DNA of 64,000 nucleotides. Origin: an uncultured Ruminococcus sp. Lineage in GTDB: Bacteria; Bacillota; Clostridia; Oscillospirales; Ruminococcaceae. The position numbers were made by a program, and so were the translations under genes. Below are positions 9,968 to 19,131 of the stretch, in pieces. The DNA lies in contig CASEUJ010000015.1 in assembly GCA_949291125.1 (NCBI GenBank), positions 87,833 through 151,832 of the forward strand, in the 5' to 3' direction. How positions within the stretch are numbered: position 1 is the first letter of the stretch; each line of letters opens with the position of its first letter. Under the pieces are notes generated by a model that searched no databases, had not been told where the DNA came from, and saw only the letters and a list, made by a program, of their open reading frames with translations.

Positions 9968-10000
9968 ACAAAAAACCGGGCGCTTCCAATACGCCCGGTT
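9968..10000 (-). terminator. Rho-independent terminator of proS
   Basis: AACCGGGCG and CGCCCGGTT form a perfect 9-base-pair stem with a 9-base loop; read in reverse it is followed by a run of T. It lies about 70 bases beyond the proS stop, just upstream of the LRR-dockerin promoter. Confidence 0.9.
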
Positions 10001-10070
10001 AAATTCAAATAAATTGTATTCATGGAATACAAGCGATAGACCGGCAGAGGTGGATCAGAATAACCTCTGA

Positions 10071-11519
10071 TCAATACGCCTTGCCCCAATAGAGCAACTT
10101 CTTCGCCGGCTTTCCGCAGCACACGCATACATCGGACAGCTGTTCCTGCTCATCTGGAATACAGCGCGAACCTACGCCGGTGACTTCCTTCACCCTGTCC
10201 TCACATGCCTCATCGCCGCACCACATCGCACGGACAAAGCCGTCGCCGTGTTCCTCAAGCGCCTTTACGATCTCGTCCATGGTCGTGCAGTCATAGGTGT
10301 GCTGTCTGCGGTTTTCGAGTGCCTTCTGATACATCCGATCGCGCACTTCCTTTAACAGCGCCTTTACCGTATCGCCAAGGGTTTCGTCCAGCTGTGCGGT
10401 CTGCTTTTCACCGCCAACACGCGGAACCAGCACGCACTGACCATTTTCAATATCACGCGGGCCGATTTCCACGCGCACCGGGATGCCCTGCATCTCACAC
10501 TGTGCAAATTTCCAACCCGGCGAGTTGTCGCTGTCATCAAGCTTTGCACGGATGCCGGCAGATTTCAGCTGTGTCAAAAGTTCTTGTGCCTTTTCTAGTA
10601 CGCCCGGCTTGTGCATTGCCACCGGAACGACCATAACCTGTACCGGTGCCACTGCCGGCGGCAGTACCAGACCGCTGTCATCGCCATGCGTCATGATGAT
10701 CGCGCCGATCAGACGCGTGGTCACGCCCCAGCTTGTCTGGTGCGGATGACGGCGCTTGTTTTCCTTATCGGTGTATTCAATGTCAAACGCTTTCGCAAAT
10801 CCATCTCCAAAATAATGCGACGTACCCGCCTGCAACGCCTTTCCGTCATGCATGAGTGCCTCAATACAATAGGTGGAAACCGCACCGGCAAACTTATCGC
10901 TGTCGGTCTTTTGTCCCTTGATCACTGGCATCGCCAGTTCCTGTTCGCAAAAATCTGCATAGACATTCAGCATGCGCACGGTTTCTTCCATGGCCTCTTC
11001 TGCAGTGGCGTGGATGGTGTGCCCTTCCTGCCAGAGAAATTCGCGTGAACGCAGAAAAGGACGCGTTGTCTTTTCCCATCGCACGACGCTCACCCACTGG
11101 TTATAGAGCTTCGGCAGATCGCGATAGCTGTGGACAATATCGGCATAGTGTTCACAAAACAGCGTTTCCGAAGTCGGACGGACGCAAAGGCGTTCTTCAA
11201 GCTTTTCGCTGCCGCCGTGGGTAACCCATGCTACTTCCGGTGCAAATCCCTCGACGTGATCCTTTTCCTTCTGAAGTAAGCTTTCCGGAATGAACATCGG
11301 CATATTCACATTTTCGTGGCCGGTCTCTTTGAATTTCCGGTCGAGAATCCGCTGCATATTCTCCCAGATTGCATAGCCATACGGACGAATGACCATGCAT
11401 CCCTTGACGCTGGTGTAAGACACCAGTTCTGCCTTTTTCACAACGTCGGTGTACCATTTTGCAAAGTCCACCTGCATGGATGTGATCTCTTCTACCATTT
11501 TCTGATTGTTCTTTGCCAT
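10071..11519 (-). CDS. proS: Prolyl-tRNA synthetase, archaeal/eukaryal-type (ProS type 3)
   Basis: 482 residues, class II synthetase charging tRNA-Pro. The length and architecture are those of the archaeal/eukaryal-type enzyme: no editing insertion domain, and a C-terminal extension with paired cysteines (VCVCCGKPA) ending in the aromatic KAY tail typical of this type. Class II motif 2 shows as [17 protein letters not shown]. The start codon at 11519 has GGGAGGT 6 bases upstream; the longer open frame upstream covers the promoter and is not translated. It has its own promoter and terminator. Confidence 0.94.
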   Translation of the reverse strand: MAKNNQKMVEEITSMQVDFAKWYTDVVKKAELVSYTSVKGCMVIRPYGYAIWENMQRILDRKFKETGHENVNMPMFIPESLLQKEKDHVEGFAPEVAWVTHGGSEKLEERLCVRPTSETLFCEHYADIVHSYRDLPKLYNQWVSVVRWEKTTRPFLRSREFLWQEGHTIHATAEEAMEETVRMLNVYADFCEQELAMPVIKGQKTDSDKFAGAVSTYCIEALMHDGKALQAGTSHYFGDGFAKAFDIEYTDKENKRRHPHQTSWGVTTRLIGAIIMTHGDDSGLVLPPAVAPVQVMVVPVAMHKPGVLEKAQELLTQLKSAGIRAKLDDSDNSPGWKFAQCEMQGIPVRVEIGPRDIENGQCVLVPRVGGEKQTAQLDETLGDTVKALLKEVRDRMYQKALENRRQHTYDCTTMDEIVKALEEHGDGFVRAMWCGDEACEDRVKEVTGVGSRCIPDEQEQLSDVCVCCGKPAKKLLYWGKAY

Positions 11520-11556
11520 AAGAACCTCCCATATCATTTTCAATCCTATTGAACAT

Positions 11557-11585
11557 AGTATAGCATATTTCCATGGGAATTGCAA
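11557..11585 (-). promoter_or_regulatory. Sigma-A promoter of proS
   Basis: Reverse strand TTGCAA, 17 bases, TATACT, about 38 bases before the start codon. It is divergent from the greA promoter. Confidence 0.8.
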
Positions 11586-11640
11586 GAGGAAGTTTCGCGC
11601 ACAGTGTACTTTTCTCTGTAAATTCTTCCATGTCACACGC

Positions 11641-11669
11641 TTGACAAGACGGGGGAAATATACTATAAT
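11641..11669 (+). promoter_or_regulatory. Consensus sigma-A promoter of greA-lysS
   Basis: TTGACA, 17 bases, TATAAT: a perfect consensus. Transcription would start near 11676, 27 bases before greA. Confidence 0.93.
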
Positions 11670-11702
11670 AGACTTAATATCTGCATGAAGGAGTATCATA
11701 GC

Positions 11703-12173
11703 ATGGCAAAAAAACAAATTTCAAAGTCCGGTGCAGCAAAGCTGCGGGAAGAGCTGGACTTTCTGGTAACCGTTCGCCGTCAGGAAATGGCACAGAAACT
11801 GAAAGAAGCACGCGCACAGGGCGACCTGTCCGAGAACGCAGAATATGATGAAGCCAAAAACGAACAAGCGATCTTAGAAGCACAGATCGCTGAAATCCAG
11901 TTTACACTCGATAATTCCGAAGAAGTCGACGATAACGATATCTCGATCGATGAGGTCGGCCTTGGTTCCACCATCAAGCTGAAAAACTTCCGCACCGGCA
12001 AAATTGAAAACTTCCAGATCGTCAGCGTTAATGAAGCGAATTTTGCCGAAGGCAAGATCTCCGATGAATCCCCCATCGGGAAGGGCGCAATGAAGAAAAA
12101 GGTCGGCGATACCTTCATGATCGAAGCGCCGGTCGGCGAACTGAAATTCGAGATCCTTGAGATCGGAAAATAA
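11703..12173 (+). CDS. greA: Transcription elongation factor GreA
   Basis: 156 residues. GreA inserts its coiled coil into the RNA polymerase secondary channel and stimulates transcript cleavage in arrested complexes. The N-terminal coiled coil includes [20 protein letters not shown] with the tip acidic residues; the C-terminal FKBP-like domain has [17 protein letters not shown] 11703 follows AAGGAG by about 9 bases. It is 25 bases before lysS, so the two are likely cotranscribed. Confidence 0.96.
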   Translation: MAKKQISKSGAAKLREELDFLVTVRRQEMAQKLKEARAQGDLSENAEYDEAKNEQAILEAQIAEIQFTLDNSEEVDDNDISIDEVGLGSTIKLKNFRTGKIENFQIVSVNEANFAEGKISDESPIGKGAMKKKVGDTFMIEAPVGELKFEILEIGK

Positions 12174-12198
12174 ATCTGAGCACGAAGAGGTGAAACCA

Positions 12199-13818
12199 AT
12201 GTCCAACCAGACCAATCCGCCTGTTGCGGAACAGGAACAGGATCGCAATCAGCTGCGTCAAATTCGGATTGAAAAATTACAGCAGCGTCAGGCGGAGGAC
12301 AACGATCCCTTTGCCATCACAAAGTTTGACGTCACCGCAAAGGCGGCGTCCATCAAGGCATCCTATGAAGAAACGGAAGCAAAATTCCGGGTCGAGGCTG
12401 GCGACGATGACGAGGCATTTCAGGCAAAGCTCGACACGTTGAAGGAACAGTCCATCTCGATAGCCGGACGCATTATGAGCTGGCGCGATATGGGACGCGC
12501 AAACTTTATCGATGTGCATGACGACACCGACCGCATTCAGGTCTATGTGCGCTCCAACGATGTGGGCAAGGACTTTTTCAAAAACGACTTCAAACAGTGG
12601 GATATCGGCGATATTGTGGGAGTCAAGGGCTTTGTCTTCCGCACAAAAAAAGGTGAGATCTCCATCCACGCGCAGGAGATCACCATGCTTTCGAAGTCGC
12701 TATTGCCGCTGCCGGAAAAGTGGCATGGACTGAAGGATCAGGATATGCGCTATCGCCAGCGTTATCTGGATCTGATCGTCAATCCAGAAGTCAAGCAGAC
12801 TTTTGTCACACGTAGCCAGATCCTGCGTGAGATCCGTGCCTATCTCGATGGCATCGGCTATTTAGAGGTGGAAACGCCGGTACTATTGCCGCTCCAGATC
12901 GCTGCGGCGGCACGGCCGTTTGTGACACATCACAATACGCTGGATATGGATATGTACCTGCGCATTGAAACCGAACTGAATCTGAAAAAGCTCATTGTCG
13001 GCGGCTTTGACCGCGTCTATGAAGTCGGGAGGATCTTCCGAAACGAGGGCATGGATCCGTCCCACAACCCGGAATTCACAACCATTGAAATGTATCAGGC
13101 ATATACCGATTATAAGGGTATGATGGATCTGATCGAAGACATGTACCGTACGCTTGCCAAGAAGATCTGTGGCAAGGACGTAATCCCGTATCAGGGCACT
13201 GACATCCGCCTAGGCGAACCGTGGGAACGCCTGACCATGGTCGAGGCTGTGCAGAAGTATGCCGGCGTCAACTATTACGACTGGGAAACCGACGCAGATG
13301 CCAGAGCCTGTGCCAAGGAAAAGGGCGTTGAGGTTGAAGAGGGCGAACATGCCACAAAGGGGCATGTCCTGTTGGCATTCTTCGATGCCTTTGTCGAGGA
13401 ACAGCTCATCCAGCCGACGATCATCTACGACTATCCGGTGGAGAATTCACCGCTTGCAAAGCGTAAGCCGGAAGAGCCGGCGTTTACCGAACGATTTGAA
13501 TATTTCATCTATGCAAGAGAGATGGGCAACGCATTCTCCGAACTCAACGACCCGGTCGACCAGCGCGAACGCTTTGTCAAGCAGGTCGAGGCGCGCCGCG
13601 CACTGGGTGACACCACCGGCGAAGTGGATGAAGATTTCGTGACGGCACTGGAATACGGCATGCCGCCGACGGGCGGATTGGGGCTCGGTCTTGATCGTCT
13701 GGTCATGCTGCTCACGGACAGTGCGTCCATCCGGGATGTACTGCTGTTCCCGACCATGCGACCGCTGCCAAAGCTGGGGCAGGATGCATCGGAAGAATCA
13801 GAAATATCGGAAGCATAA
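12199..13818 (+). CDS. lysS: Lysyl-tRNA synthetase, class II
   Basis: 539 residues: an N-terminal OB-fold anticodon-binding domain (SISIAGRIMSWRDMGRANF) and a class II catalytic domain with motif 2 FRNEGMDPSHNPEFT and motif 3 GLGLGLDRLVMLL. An oddity is the loop before AARPF. Most bacterial LysRS have PGGA(A/S/T)ARPF, but here the sequence reads PLQIAAAARPF, replacing the double glycine. A little further on, the usual LRIA.EL reads LRIETEL. The rest of the active site looks intact, so it is probably functional. ATG 12199 is preceded by GAAGAGG. Confidence 0.94.
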   Translation: MSNQTNPPVAEQEQDRNQLRQIRIEKLQQRQAEDNDPFAITKFDVTAKAASIKASYEETEAKFRVEAGDDDEAFQAKLDTLKEQSISIAGRIMSWRDMGRANFIDVHDDTDRIQVYVRSNDVGKDFFKNDFKQWDIGDIVGVKGFVFRTKKGEISIHAQEITMLSKSLLPLPEKWHGLKDQDMRYRQRYLDLIVNPEVKQTFVTRSQILREIRAYLDGIGYLEVETPVLLPLQIAAAARPFVTHHNTLDMDMYLRIETELNLKKLIVGGFDRVYEVGRIFRNEGMDPSHNPEFTTIEMYQAYTDYKGMMDLIEDMYRTLAKKICGKDVIPYQGTDIRLGEPWERLTMVEAVQKYAGVNYYDWETDADARACAKEKGVEVEEGEHATKGHVLLAFFDAFVEEQLIQPTIIYDYPVENSPLAKRKPEEPAFTERFEYFIYAREMGNAFSELNDPVDQRERFVKQVEARRALGDTTGEVDEDFVTALEYGMPPTGGLGLGLDRLVMLLTDSASIRDVLLFPTMRPLPKLGQDASEESEISEA

Positions 13819-13923
13819 TTGGATCATAGAAACAGAACAGGGGGAATCGATGCAGACGGAAGTATTCCGCCTACCGGTTTCCCTTTTTCATTATAGCAGG
13901 TATGCACGAAAAGTGAGGTCACT

Positions 13924-14925
13924 ATGCAGGAAGAAGAAAAACACCCCATGCATTCGGAAACACCCGGGTCAGAAGAACCCGGCACACCGCCAAAAAAGAA
14001 AAAGGGCAAATCCCTGATCGAAACTATGCGCGAGATCGACGAAAAAGAAGCACAGCGGGAACAAGAGGCAGAAGAGCGCCGTCAAGCAATCATAGCCGAG
14101 CGCGAAAAACGCGAAAAAGAGGAATACGCCAAAAAGATTCAACAGGATCGCATCGAGCTGATGCGCTTAAAACAGGGCATTATCGAAGAGAGTGAAACTA
14201 TACGAGAGGAGAAAGAGGAAAAACCGAAACTCTCGTTCTGGAAAAAGATCTCGAACTTTTTTTACCACAGTAAATGGTGGCTTTGGATCACAGTATTCAT
14301 CGTCGGCGTCTTCGCCTATCTATTTATCGATTATATTACGCAGGTGCGCCCGGATATGATCGTCATGGTGCTAACTGACGACGAAGAGATTCAGCTTCGC
14401 ACACAGGAGCTGGAAGAATATTTTGAACAATTCACCGATGATGAAAACGGCGATGGCAAGATCCAGGTGGATATCTATCCCATCCCTGTCAACGATGACA
14501 TCGGCGTGAACGACTATTACACTGGCGATGCAACCAAGCTCTCCACCCAGATGATGCTCTCAGACTGTGTGATGGTTCTAACTGATACCAAGGCGAATGC
14601 ATACATCAACGCAGATGATACACTTGAGGATCTGGAGGCGATCTATCCCGACAACGAGAATGTCCGCGGAAACGGCTATTATCTGCGCCATACCGATTTT
14701 GCCACCAAAATTGGATATCCGGGCAACGTCGACCGCGATCTTTCGATCGGACTGCGCACACCGATCAAAACATACGACAGTTTAGAAGATATGCAGGAAA
14801 CCTATGATATCGCGAAAAAGGTCTTAGAACGAATTATGGCAGATCTCGATGGCACAACCGAGCCGGAGGATATCCCTGCCACAGAAAGTTCTACCGATCC
14901 ACAATCAGAAACGGAGGCACAGTAA
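13924..14925 (+). CDS. Coiled-coil, single-pass membrane protein of unknown function
   Basis: 333 residues. The first 20 residues are acidic, followed by a Lys/Glu/Arg-rich helix that should form a coiled coil (about residues 30-105). One membrane segment follows at about residues 120-140 (WWLWITVFIVGVFAYLFIDYI), then an extracytoplasmic domain of about 170 residues and a Thr/Ser/Glu tail. A calcium-like loop DDENGDGKIQVD lies in the outer domain. The positive residues before the helix place the N-terminus inside. No family recognised. It has GAGGT close to the ATG and sits 3 bases before the endonuclease IV gene, so the two are probably cotranscribed. Confidence 0.8.
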   Translation: MQEEEKHPMHSETPGSEEPGTPPKKKKGKSLIETMREIDEKEAQREQEAEERRQAIIAEREKREKEEYAKKIQQDRIELMRLKQGIIEESETIREEKEEKPKLSFWKKISNFFYHSKWWLWITVFIVGVFAYLFIDYITQVRPDMIVMVLTDDEEIQLRTQELEEYFEQFTDDENGDGKIQVDIYPIPVNDDIGVNDYYTGDATKLSTQMMLSDCVMVLTDTKANAYINADDTLEDLEAIYPDNENVRGNGYYLRHTDFATKIGYPGNVDRDLSIGLRTPIKTYDSLEDMQETYDIAKKVLERIMADLDGTTEPEDIPATESSTDPQSETEAQ

Positions 14926-14928
14926 GCA

Positions 14929-15762
14929 ATGCTCAGAATTGGAAATCATCTGCCCTCTTCCAAGGGCTATCTTGCCATGGCAAAACACGCTGAAAAACTC
15001 GGTGCCAATACCTTTGCGTTTTTTACACGCAATCCACGCGGCGGTGCCGCAAAGCCCATCGACGAGTCGGACATAGAGAAATTCCTATCTTACATTAAAG
15101 CACATGATATCAACCGTCTGGTGGCACATGCGCCATATACGATGAATCTCTGTTCGGCAAAGCCAGAGATTCGTCAGTTCGGGAAGGATATGCTGCGCGA
15201 TGACATGCAGCGTATGGAGTATACGCCAAACCAGTATTATAACTTCCACCCTGGCAGCCACACGGGACAAGGTGTGGAAGTGGGCATCGAACAAATTGCC
15301 GACGCCTTAAATGAAATCCTCACCCCAGAACAGCACACGACTGTGTTATTAGAAACCATGGCAGGCAAGGGCAGTGAAGTCGGACGCTCGTTTGAAGAAC
15401 TGCGAGAGATTCTCGACCGCGTCAAGCTGCCTGATAAGATGGGTGTTTGCCTTGATACTTGTCATGTCTGGGAGGCAGGCTATGACATTGTCGGAGACTT
15501 AGACGGTGTACTGGCACAGTTTGATCGCGTGATCGGACTGGATAAACTGTATGCGGTGCATCTCAATGACAGTATGAACTCGCGCAGTGCACACAAAGAC
15601 CGTCATCAAAAGATCGGACAAGGTCATATTGGACTTGATGCCATTGTGAGAGTGATCAATCACCCGGCATTAAAGACGCTGCCCTTTATTTTAGAAACGC
15701 CGAATGAAGACGAGGGTTATGCCGCAGAGATCGCGATGCTGCGCGCGGCTTATTCCGAATAA
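14929..15762 (+). CDS. nfo: Deoxyribonuclease IV (AP endonuclease, Nfo family)
   Basis: 277 residues. It cleaves 5' of abasic sites in base excision repair using three zinc ions in a TIM barrel. Metal-ligand motifs are visible: [31 protein letters not shown] and the DRH...IGQGHIG segment. The start ATG 14929 begins [13 protein letters not shown] and follows the previous stop by 3 bases with GGAGG inside the upstream gene. Confidence 0.95.
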   Translation: MLRIGNHLPSSKGYLAMAKHAEKLGANTFAFFTRNPRGGAAKPIDESDIEKFLSYIKAHDINRLVAHAPYTMNLCSAKPEIRQFGKDMLRDDMQRMEYTPNQYYNFHPGSHTGQGVEVGIEQIADALNEILTPEQHTTVLLETMAGKGSEVGRSFEELREILDRVKLPDKMGVCLDTCHVWEAGYDIVGDLDGVLAQFDRVIGLDKLYAVHLNDSMNSRSAHKDRHQKIGQGHIGLDAIVRVINHPALKTLPFILETPNEDEGYAAEIAMLRAAYSE

Positions 15763-15796
15763 AATGCATTTTTTTCAACTTATGGAGGTGACATCT

Positions 15797-17887
15797 ATGA
15801 AACCCTATGAAGACCCGACCCGTTCTGCACAGGAACGTGCAGAACTTCTGACGGACATGCTGACTGTCGAAGAACAGATTGGCCAGCTCAGATACGACGC
15901 CGAACCCATCGAACGCCTTGGCATTCCGGCATATAACTGGTGGAATGAGGGTCTGCATGGTCTGGCACGCGCCGGCGTTGCCACCATGTTTCCGCAGGCA
16001 ATCGGGCTTGCCGCCATGTTTGACCCGGAACTGCTGCGGCAGGCGGCAGACATCACCGCCACCGAAGCACGCGCTAAATACAATGAAATTTCGAAAAAAC
16101 ACGGGGATCATGATATCTATAAGGGATTGACCCTCTGGTCGCCTAATATCAATATTTTCCGCGATCCGCGCTGGGGACGGGGCCACGAAACCTATGGTGA
16201 AGATCCATTTCTGACCGCCCGGCTAGGCGTCGCCTTTGTTTGGGGGCTACAGGGCGAGGAGAAGATCCTGAAAACTGCCGCCTGTGCCAAACATCTTGCT
16301 GCACACAGCGGCCCGGAGGCCATTCGTCATGGCTTTGATGCCGTCGTCAGCGCCAAAGATCTGGAAGAAACCTATCTTCCAGCGTTTGAAGCATTGGTAA
16401 AAGAAGCTGGCGTGGAAGGCGTTATGGGCGCATATAACAGTATCAACGGCGATCCGGCGTGTGCGAACCCCATGCTGCAACAAAAGCTGGCGGAGTGGGG
16501 CTTTGACGGCTATTTTGTGTCGGATTGCTGGGCGATCCGGGATTTCCACGAACATCACCATATTACAAGCCGACCGGAAGAATCGGCGGCCATGGCGCTG
16601 AATGCTGGATGTGACCTCAACTGCGGCTGTACCTATCCAAGACTTCTGGCGGCACTTGAAGAGGGACTTGTGGACAGAGAAACCATCCGCCGCGCTTGTA
16701 TCCATGTGATGCGAACGCGTATCCGACTCGGTATGTTCGACCGAGAAACACCCTATGACGACATTCCCTACGAAATCGTCTCTTGTCCGGCACACAAGGC
16801 GGTTTCCCGCAAATGTGCGGAAGAATCCATTGTGCTGCTGCACAACAATGGTATTCTGCCGCTGGATCGGGAAAAGATCCGTACCATTGCTGTGATTGGT
16901 CCCAATAGCGACAGCCGCATGGCACTCGAAGGCAACTACTGTGGCACTGCTGACCGGTATGTTACCTTCCTCGAGGGCATTCAGGATGCCTTTGACGGCA
17001 GGGTGCTATACGCGGAAGGATGCCATCTGTTCCAGAACAGTACCTCAAACCTCACCCAACCCGGTGATCGATATGCCGAGGCGGTAACGGTAGCAGAACA
17101 TGCCGACGTGGTTGTCGTTTGTTTGGGACTGGATGCGACGCTGGAAGGCGAAGAAGGCGACACCGGCAATGAATTTGCCTCCGGGGACAAGCCAGATCTG
17201 AATTTGCCGCGGCCACAGCAGATCCTGATGGAAAAGCTTATGGCGGTGGGAAAGCCCGTGATCGCCGTGGTTGCCGCTGGTAGTGCGATCCATTTGGCGC
17301 AGACACCGGATGCACATCTACATGCGTGGTATCCCGGCTCAGAGGGCGGCCATGCATTGGCATCCATTCTTTTTGGCGAAATCTCGCCGTCGGGTAAGCT
17401 GCCGGTGACATTTTATCGCAGTGCGGACAAGCTTCCGGATTTCACCAATTATGCAATGCAGGGGCGTACCTACCGCTATACCGACGAAAATGTCGAGTAT
17501 CCGTTCGGCTTCGGGCTGACCTATGGCAAGATCGTCTGCACGGATATCACCTATCGCGGTGGAACGGCGTATGTGACGGCGAAAAATTGTGCCGACCGCA
17601 TCATTTCCGATGTGATCGAGCTGTATCTCAAAGACAACAGTCCACAGGCAGTTCCACGTCACAGCTTGTGCGGATTCTTGCGCATAACTCTTGCACCCGG
17701 TGAAGAACGGGTTTGTGAGATTCCGATTCCGGCGCAAGCCTTTACAGCAGTAGACGAGGACGGCACGCGAAAGGTATACGGCACAACATTCACCCTTTTT
17801 GCCGGCGTATGCCAGCCGGATGCACAGAGCGAATCGCTCAGTGGCACAACCTGTGTCAGCACACAGATTCACGATATCTGTGGATAA
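15797..17887 (+). CDS. Glycoside hydrolase family 3 (beta-xylosidase/beta-glucosidase type)
   Basis: 696 residues. GH3 enzymes remove terminal beta-linked sugars by a retaining mechanism. The N-terminal TIM-barrel domain has NWWNEGLHG and FPQAIGLAA; the nucleophile aspartate is in VSDCW at about residue 243. The alpha/beta sandwich domain follows (VVCLGLD...EGEEGD), then a fibronectin-III-like C-terminal domain (residues about 580-690). NWWNEGLHG and YFVSDCWAI are commonest in the xylosidase-like branch, so the substrate is probably xylo-oligosaccharide; this is inference. There is no signal peptide, so it acts in the cytoplasm on imported oligosaccharides, which suits a fibre degrader. ATG 15797 has GGAGGTG 7 bases upstream. 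Confidence 0.92.
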   Translation: MKPYEDPTRSAQERAELLTDMLTVEEQIGQLRYDAEPIERLGIPAYNWWNEGLHGLARAGVATMFPQAIGLAAMFDPELLRQAADITATEARAKYNEISKKHGDHDIYKGLTLWSPNINIFRDPRWGRGHETYGEDPFLTARLGVAFVWGLQGEEKILKTAACAKHLAAHSGPEAIRHGFDAVVSAKDLEETYLPAFEALVKEAGVEGVMGAYNSINGDPACANPMLQQKLAEWGFDGYFVSDCWAIRDFHEHHHITSRPEESAAMALNAGCDLNCGCTYPRLLAALEEGLVDRETIRRACIHVMRTRIRLGMFDRETPYDDIPYEIVSCPAHKAVSRKCAEESIVLLHNNGILPLDREKIRTIAVIGPNSDSRMALEGNYCGTADRYVTFLEGIQDAFDGRVLYAEGCHLFQNSTSNLTQPGDRYAEAVTVAEHADVVVVCLGLDATLEGEEGDTGNEFASGDKPDLNLPRPQQILMEKLMAVGKPVIAVVAAGSAIHLAQTPDAHLHAWYPGSEGGHALASILFGEISPSGKLPVTFYRSADKLPDFTNYAMQGRTYRYTDENVEYPFGFGLTYGKIVCTDITYRGGTAYVTAKNCADRIISDVIELYLKDNSPQAVPRHSLCGFLRITLAPGEERVCEIPIPAQAFTAVDEDGTRKVYGTTFTLFAGVCQPDAQSESLSGTTCVSTQIHDICG

Positions 17888-17941
17888 TCGACGCAGGATG
17901 GTACAAACTATTGTTACATTATAAAACAGGAGGGATTTCTT

Positions 17942-18250
17942 ATGGCAGTAACAATTCTCACAATGGATAATTTTCAGCAGGAAGTATTAGACGCATCCCA
18001 GAAGGTGCTGATCGATTTTTATGCAAGCTGGTGCGGACCTTGTCAGGCAATGGCACCACTCTTTGAAGAGGCGTCCAACGAAGCTACGAATGTGAAGTTC
18101 TGTAAGGTCAATGTCGATGAACAGCCAAAACTTGCCCGAAGCTTTGGCATCTCCAGCATTCCGACGCTGATCGTTTTTGAAAACGGGAAACCGGTGCAAC
18201 AGTCCGTCGGCGGTAGAACAAAGGAAGGGCTGTTAGAACTGGTGCGGTAA
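17942..18250 (+). CDS. trxA: Thioredoxin
   Basis: 102 residues with the redox motif WCGPC near residues 30-34 and the cis-proline in SIPTLIVF. A general protein disulfide reductase in the cytoplasm. GGAGGG lies 8 bases before ATG. The gap to the GH3 gene is 54 bases. Confidence 0.95.
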   Translation: MAVTILTMDNFQQEVLDASQKVLIDFYASWCGPCQAMAPLFEEASNEATNVKFCKVNVDEQPKLARSFGISSIPTLIVFENGKPVQQSVGGRTKEGLLELVR

Positions 18251-18345
18251 GTGGCGCAAATGCTGCCTGTTCTGTATGCAACTTTCCACATTTTTTAGTG
18301 GCTTTTCACAGAGTGCATAAAATTCGGGACGATACAGATTTCTTC

Positions 18346-18375
18346 TTGACAAAATGCCATATTTTATGGTATGAT
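18346..18375 (+). promoter_or_regulatory. Promoter of the DUF3793-flavodoxin unit
   Basis: TTGACA, 18 bases, TATGAT. Transcription should start near 18382, exactly where the first palindromic operator begins. Confidence 0.82.
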
Positions 18376-18382
18376 ATTTACA

Positions 18383-18398
18383 GTTAGATTCGGCTAAC
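18383..18398 (+). promoter_or_regulatory. Putative DtxR/IdeR-type metal-repressor operator, site 1
   Basis: GTTAG-ATTCGG-CTAAC, a 5-base inverted repeat with 6-base spacer. The core TTAG-N6-CTAA has the half-site spacing of the DtxR/IdeR iron-repressor consensus, and the site overlaps the predicted transcription start. Confidence 0.6.
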
Positions 18399-18402
18399 TA
18401 AA

Positions 18403-18447
18403 AAGAATCGCATCGCCGATCGAAGATGCAGAAGCGATGCGATTCTT
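18403..18447 (+). terminator. Perfect 14-bp hairpin in the DUF3793 leader
   Basis: AAGAATCGCATCGC pairs perfectly with GCGATGCGATTCTT around a 17-base loop and is followed by TCTTG rather than a long T-run. It lies between promoter and gene and is flanked by the two TTAG-N6-CTAA sites, so it may be an attenuator, an mRNA-stabilising hairpin, or a weak terminator. Confidence 0.55.
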
Positions 18448-18459
18448 TCTTGCCATATA

Positions 18460-18475
18460 GTTAGTCAAAGCTAAT
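18460..18475 (+). promoter_or_regulatory. Putative DtxR/IdeR-type operator, site 2
   Basis: GTTAG-TCAAAG-CTAAT repeats the TTAG-N6-CTAA pattern of site 1, 77 bases downstream and 15 bases before the DUF3793 start codon. Confidence 0.5.
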
Positions 18476-18489
18476 CACGGAGGCATGAT

Positions 18490-19092
18490 ATGACAAACAT
18501 CACACCAAACGCATTTGAATATAAGCTTGCTTTTCACAGTGCGCCGGCACTGATGGGCGTAAAGCCGGCAAGTTTATTCTCGCTCAGCCGACAGGAGTAT
18601 GATTTGGATACACTGACAGCGCAGTTTCATCAAAACGCCGGACAGCTTGGCCTTTCGATCCGCGTGATCTGCACCTGTCAGAGCAGAGCACTTTTGCTTG
18701 TCGTGCAGGAACCGCTGATGAAACGGCAGCTGGCACATCCTGCACGGCGTATGGTGTTGACGGAATATGGATATGCGAAAGAATGGGATATGCATGCGTG
18801 CCTATCCCATCTGGCGCGGCGCATGTCAAATCATGTTGAATTTCCGCATGAGACGGGCATATTCCTTGGTTATCCAGTGGAAGACGTTCTTGGATTCATC
18901 GAAAATCGCGGCGAGAACTGTAAGCTCTGCGGTTTCTGGAAAGTCTACAGCGATCCGGAACATGCGCGGCAGACATTTGCTGTATATGATCGCTGCCGGC
19001 GCTTTTTGTGTGGCGGTTTGCGGCAGGGTAGGACGCTCTACCAACTTCTACCGCAGTCGACTCGACCGGGATCCATGCCGACTCAGGCGTAA
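18490..19092 (+). CDS. DUF3793 family protein
   Basis: 200 residues with the DUF3793 hallmarks: an N-terminal LAFHSAPALMGVKPASLFSL segment and the C-terminal GYPVEDVLGFIENRG and CKLCGFWKVY motifs. The biochemical function is unknown. In Clostridia this family commonly sits beside flavodoxin and iron-transport genes, and a flavodoxin gene follows here 39 bases downstream. The operator pair upstream fits iron or manganese control, which would make this part of a metal-limitation response; that is inference. GGAGG lies before the ATG. Confidence 0.85.
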   Translation: MTNITPNAFEYKLAFHSAPALMGVKPASLFSLSRQEYDLDTLTAQFHQNAGQLGLSIRVICTCQSRALLLVVQEPLMKRQLAHPARRMVLTEYGYAKEWDMHACLSHLARRMSNHVEFPHETGIFLGYPVEDVLGFIENRGENCKLCGFWKVYSDPEHARQTFAVYDRCRRFLCGGLRQGRTLYQLLPQSTRPGSMPTQA

Positions 19093-19131
19093 ATATTTCG
19101 TATCCAATACCGACAAGGAGGAATTTTTCAG

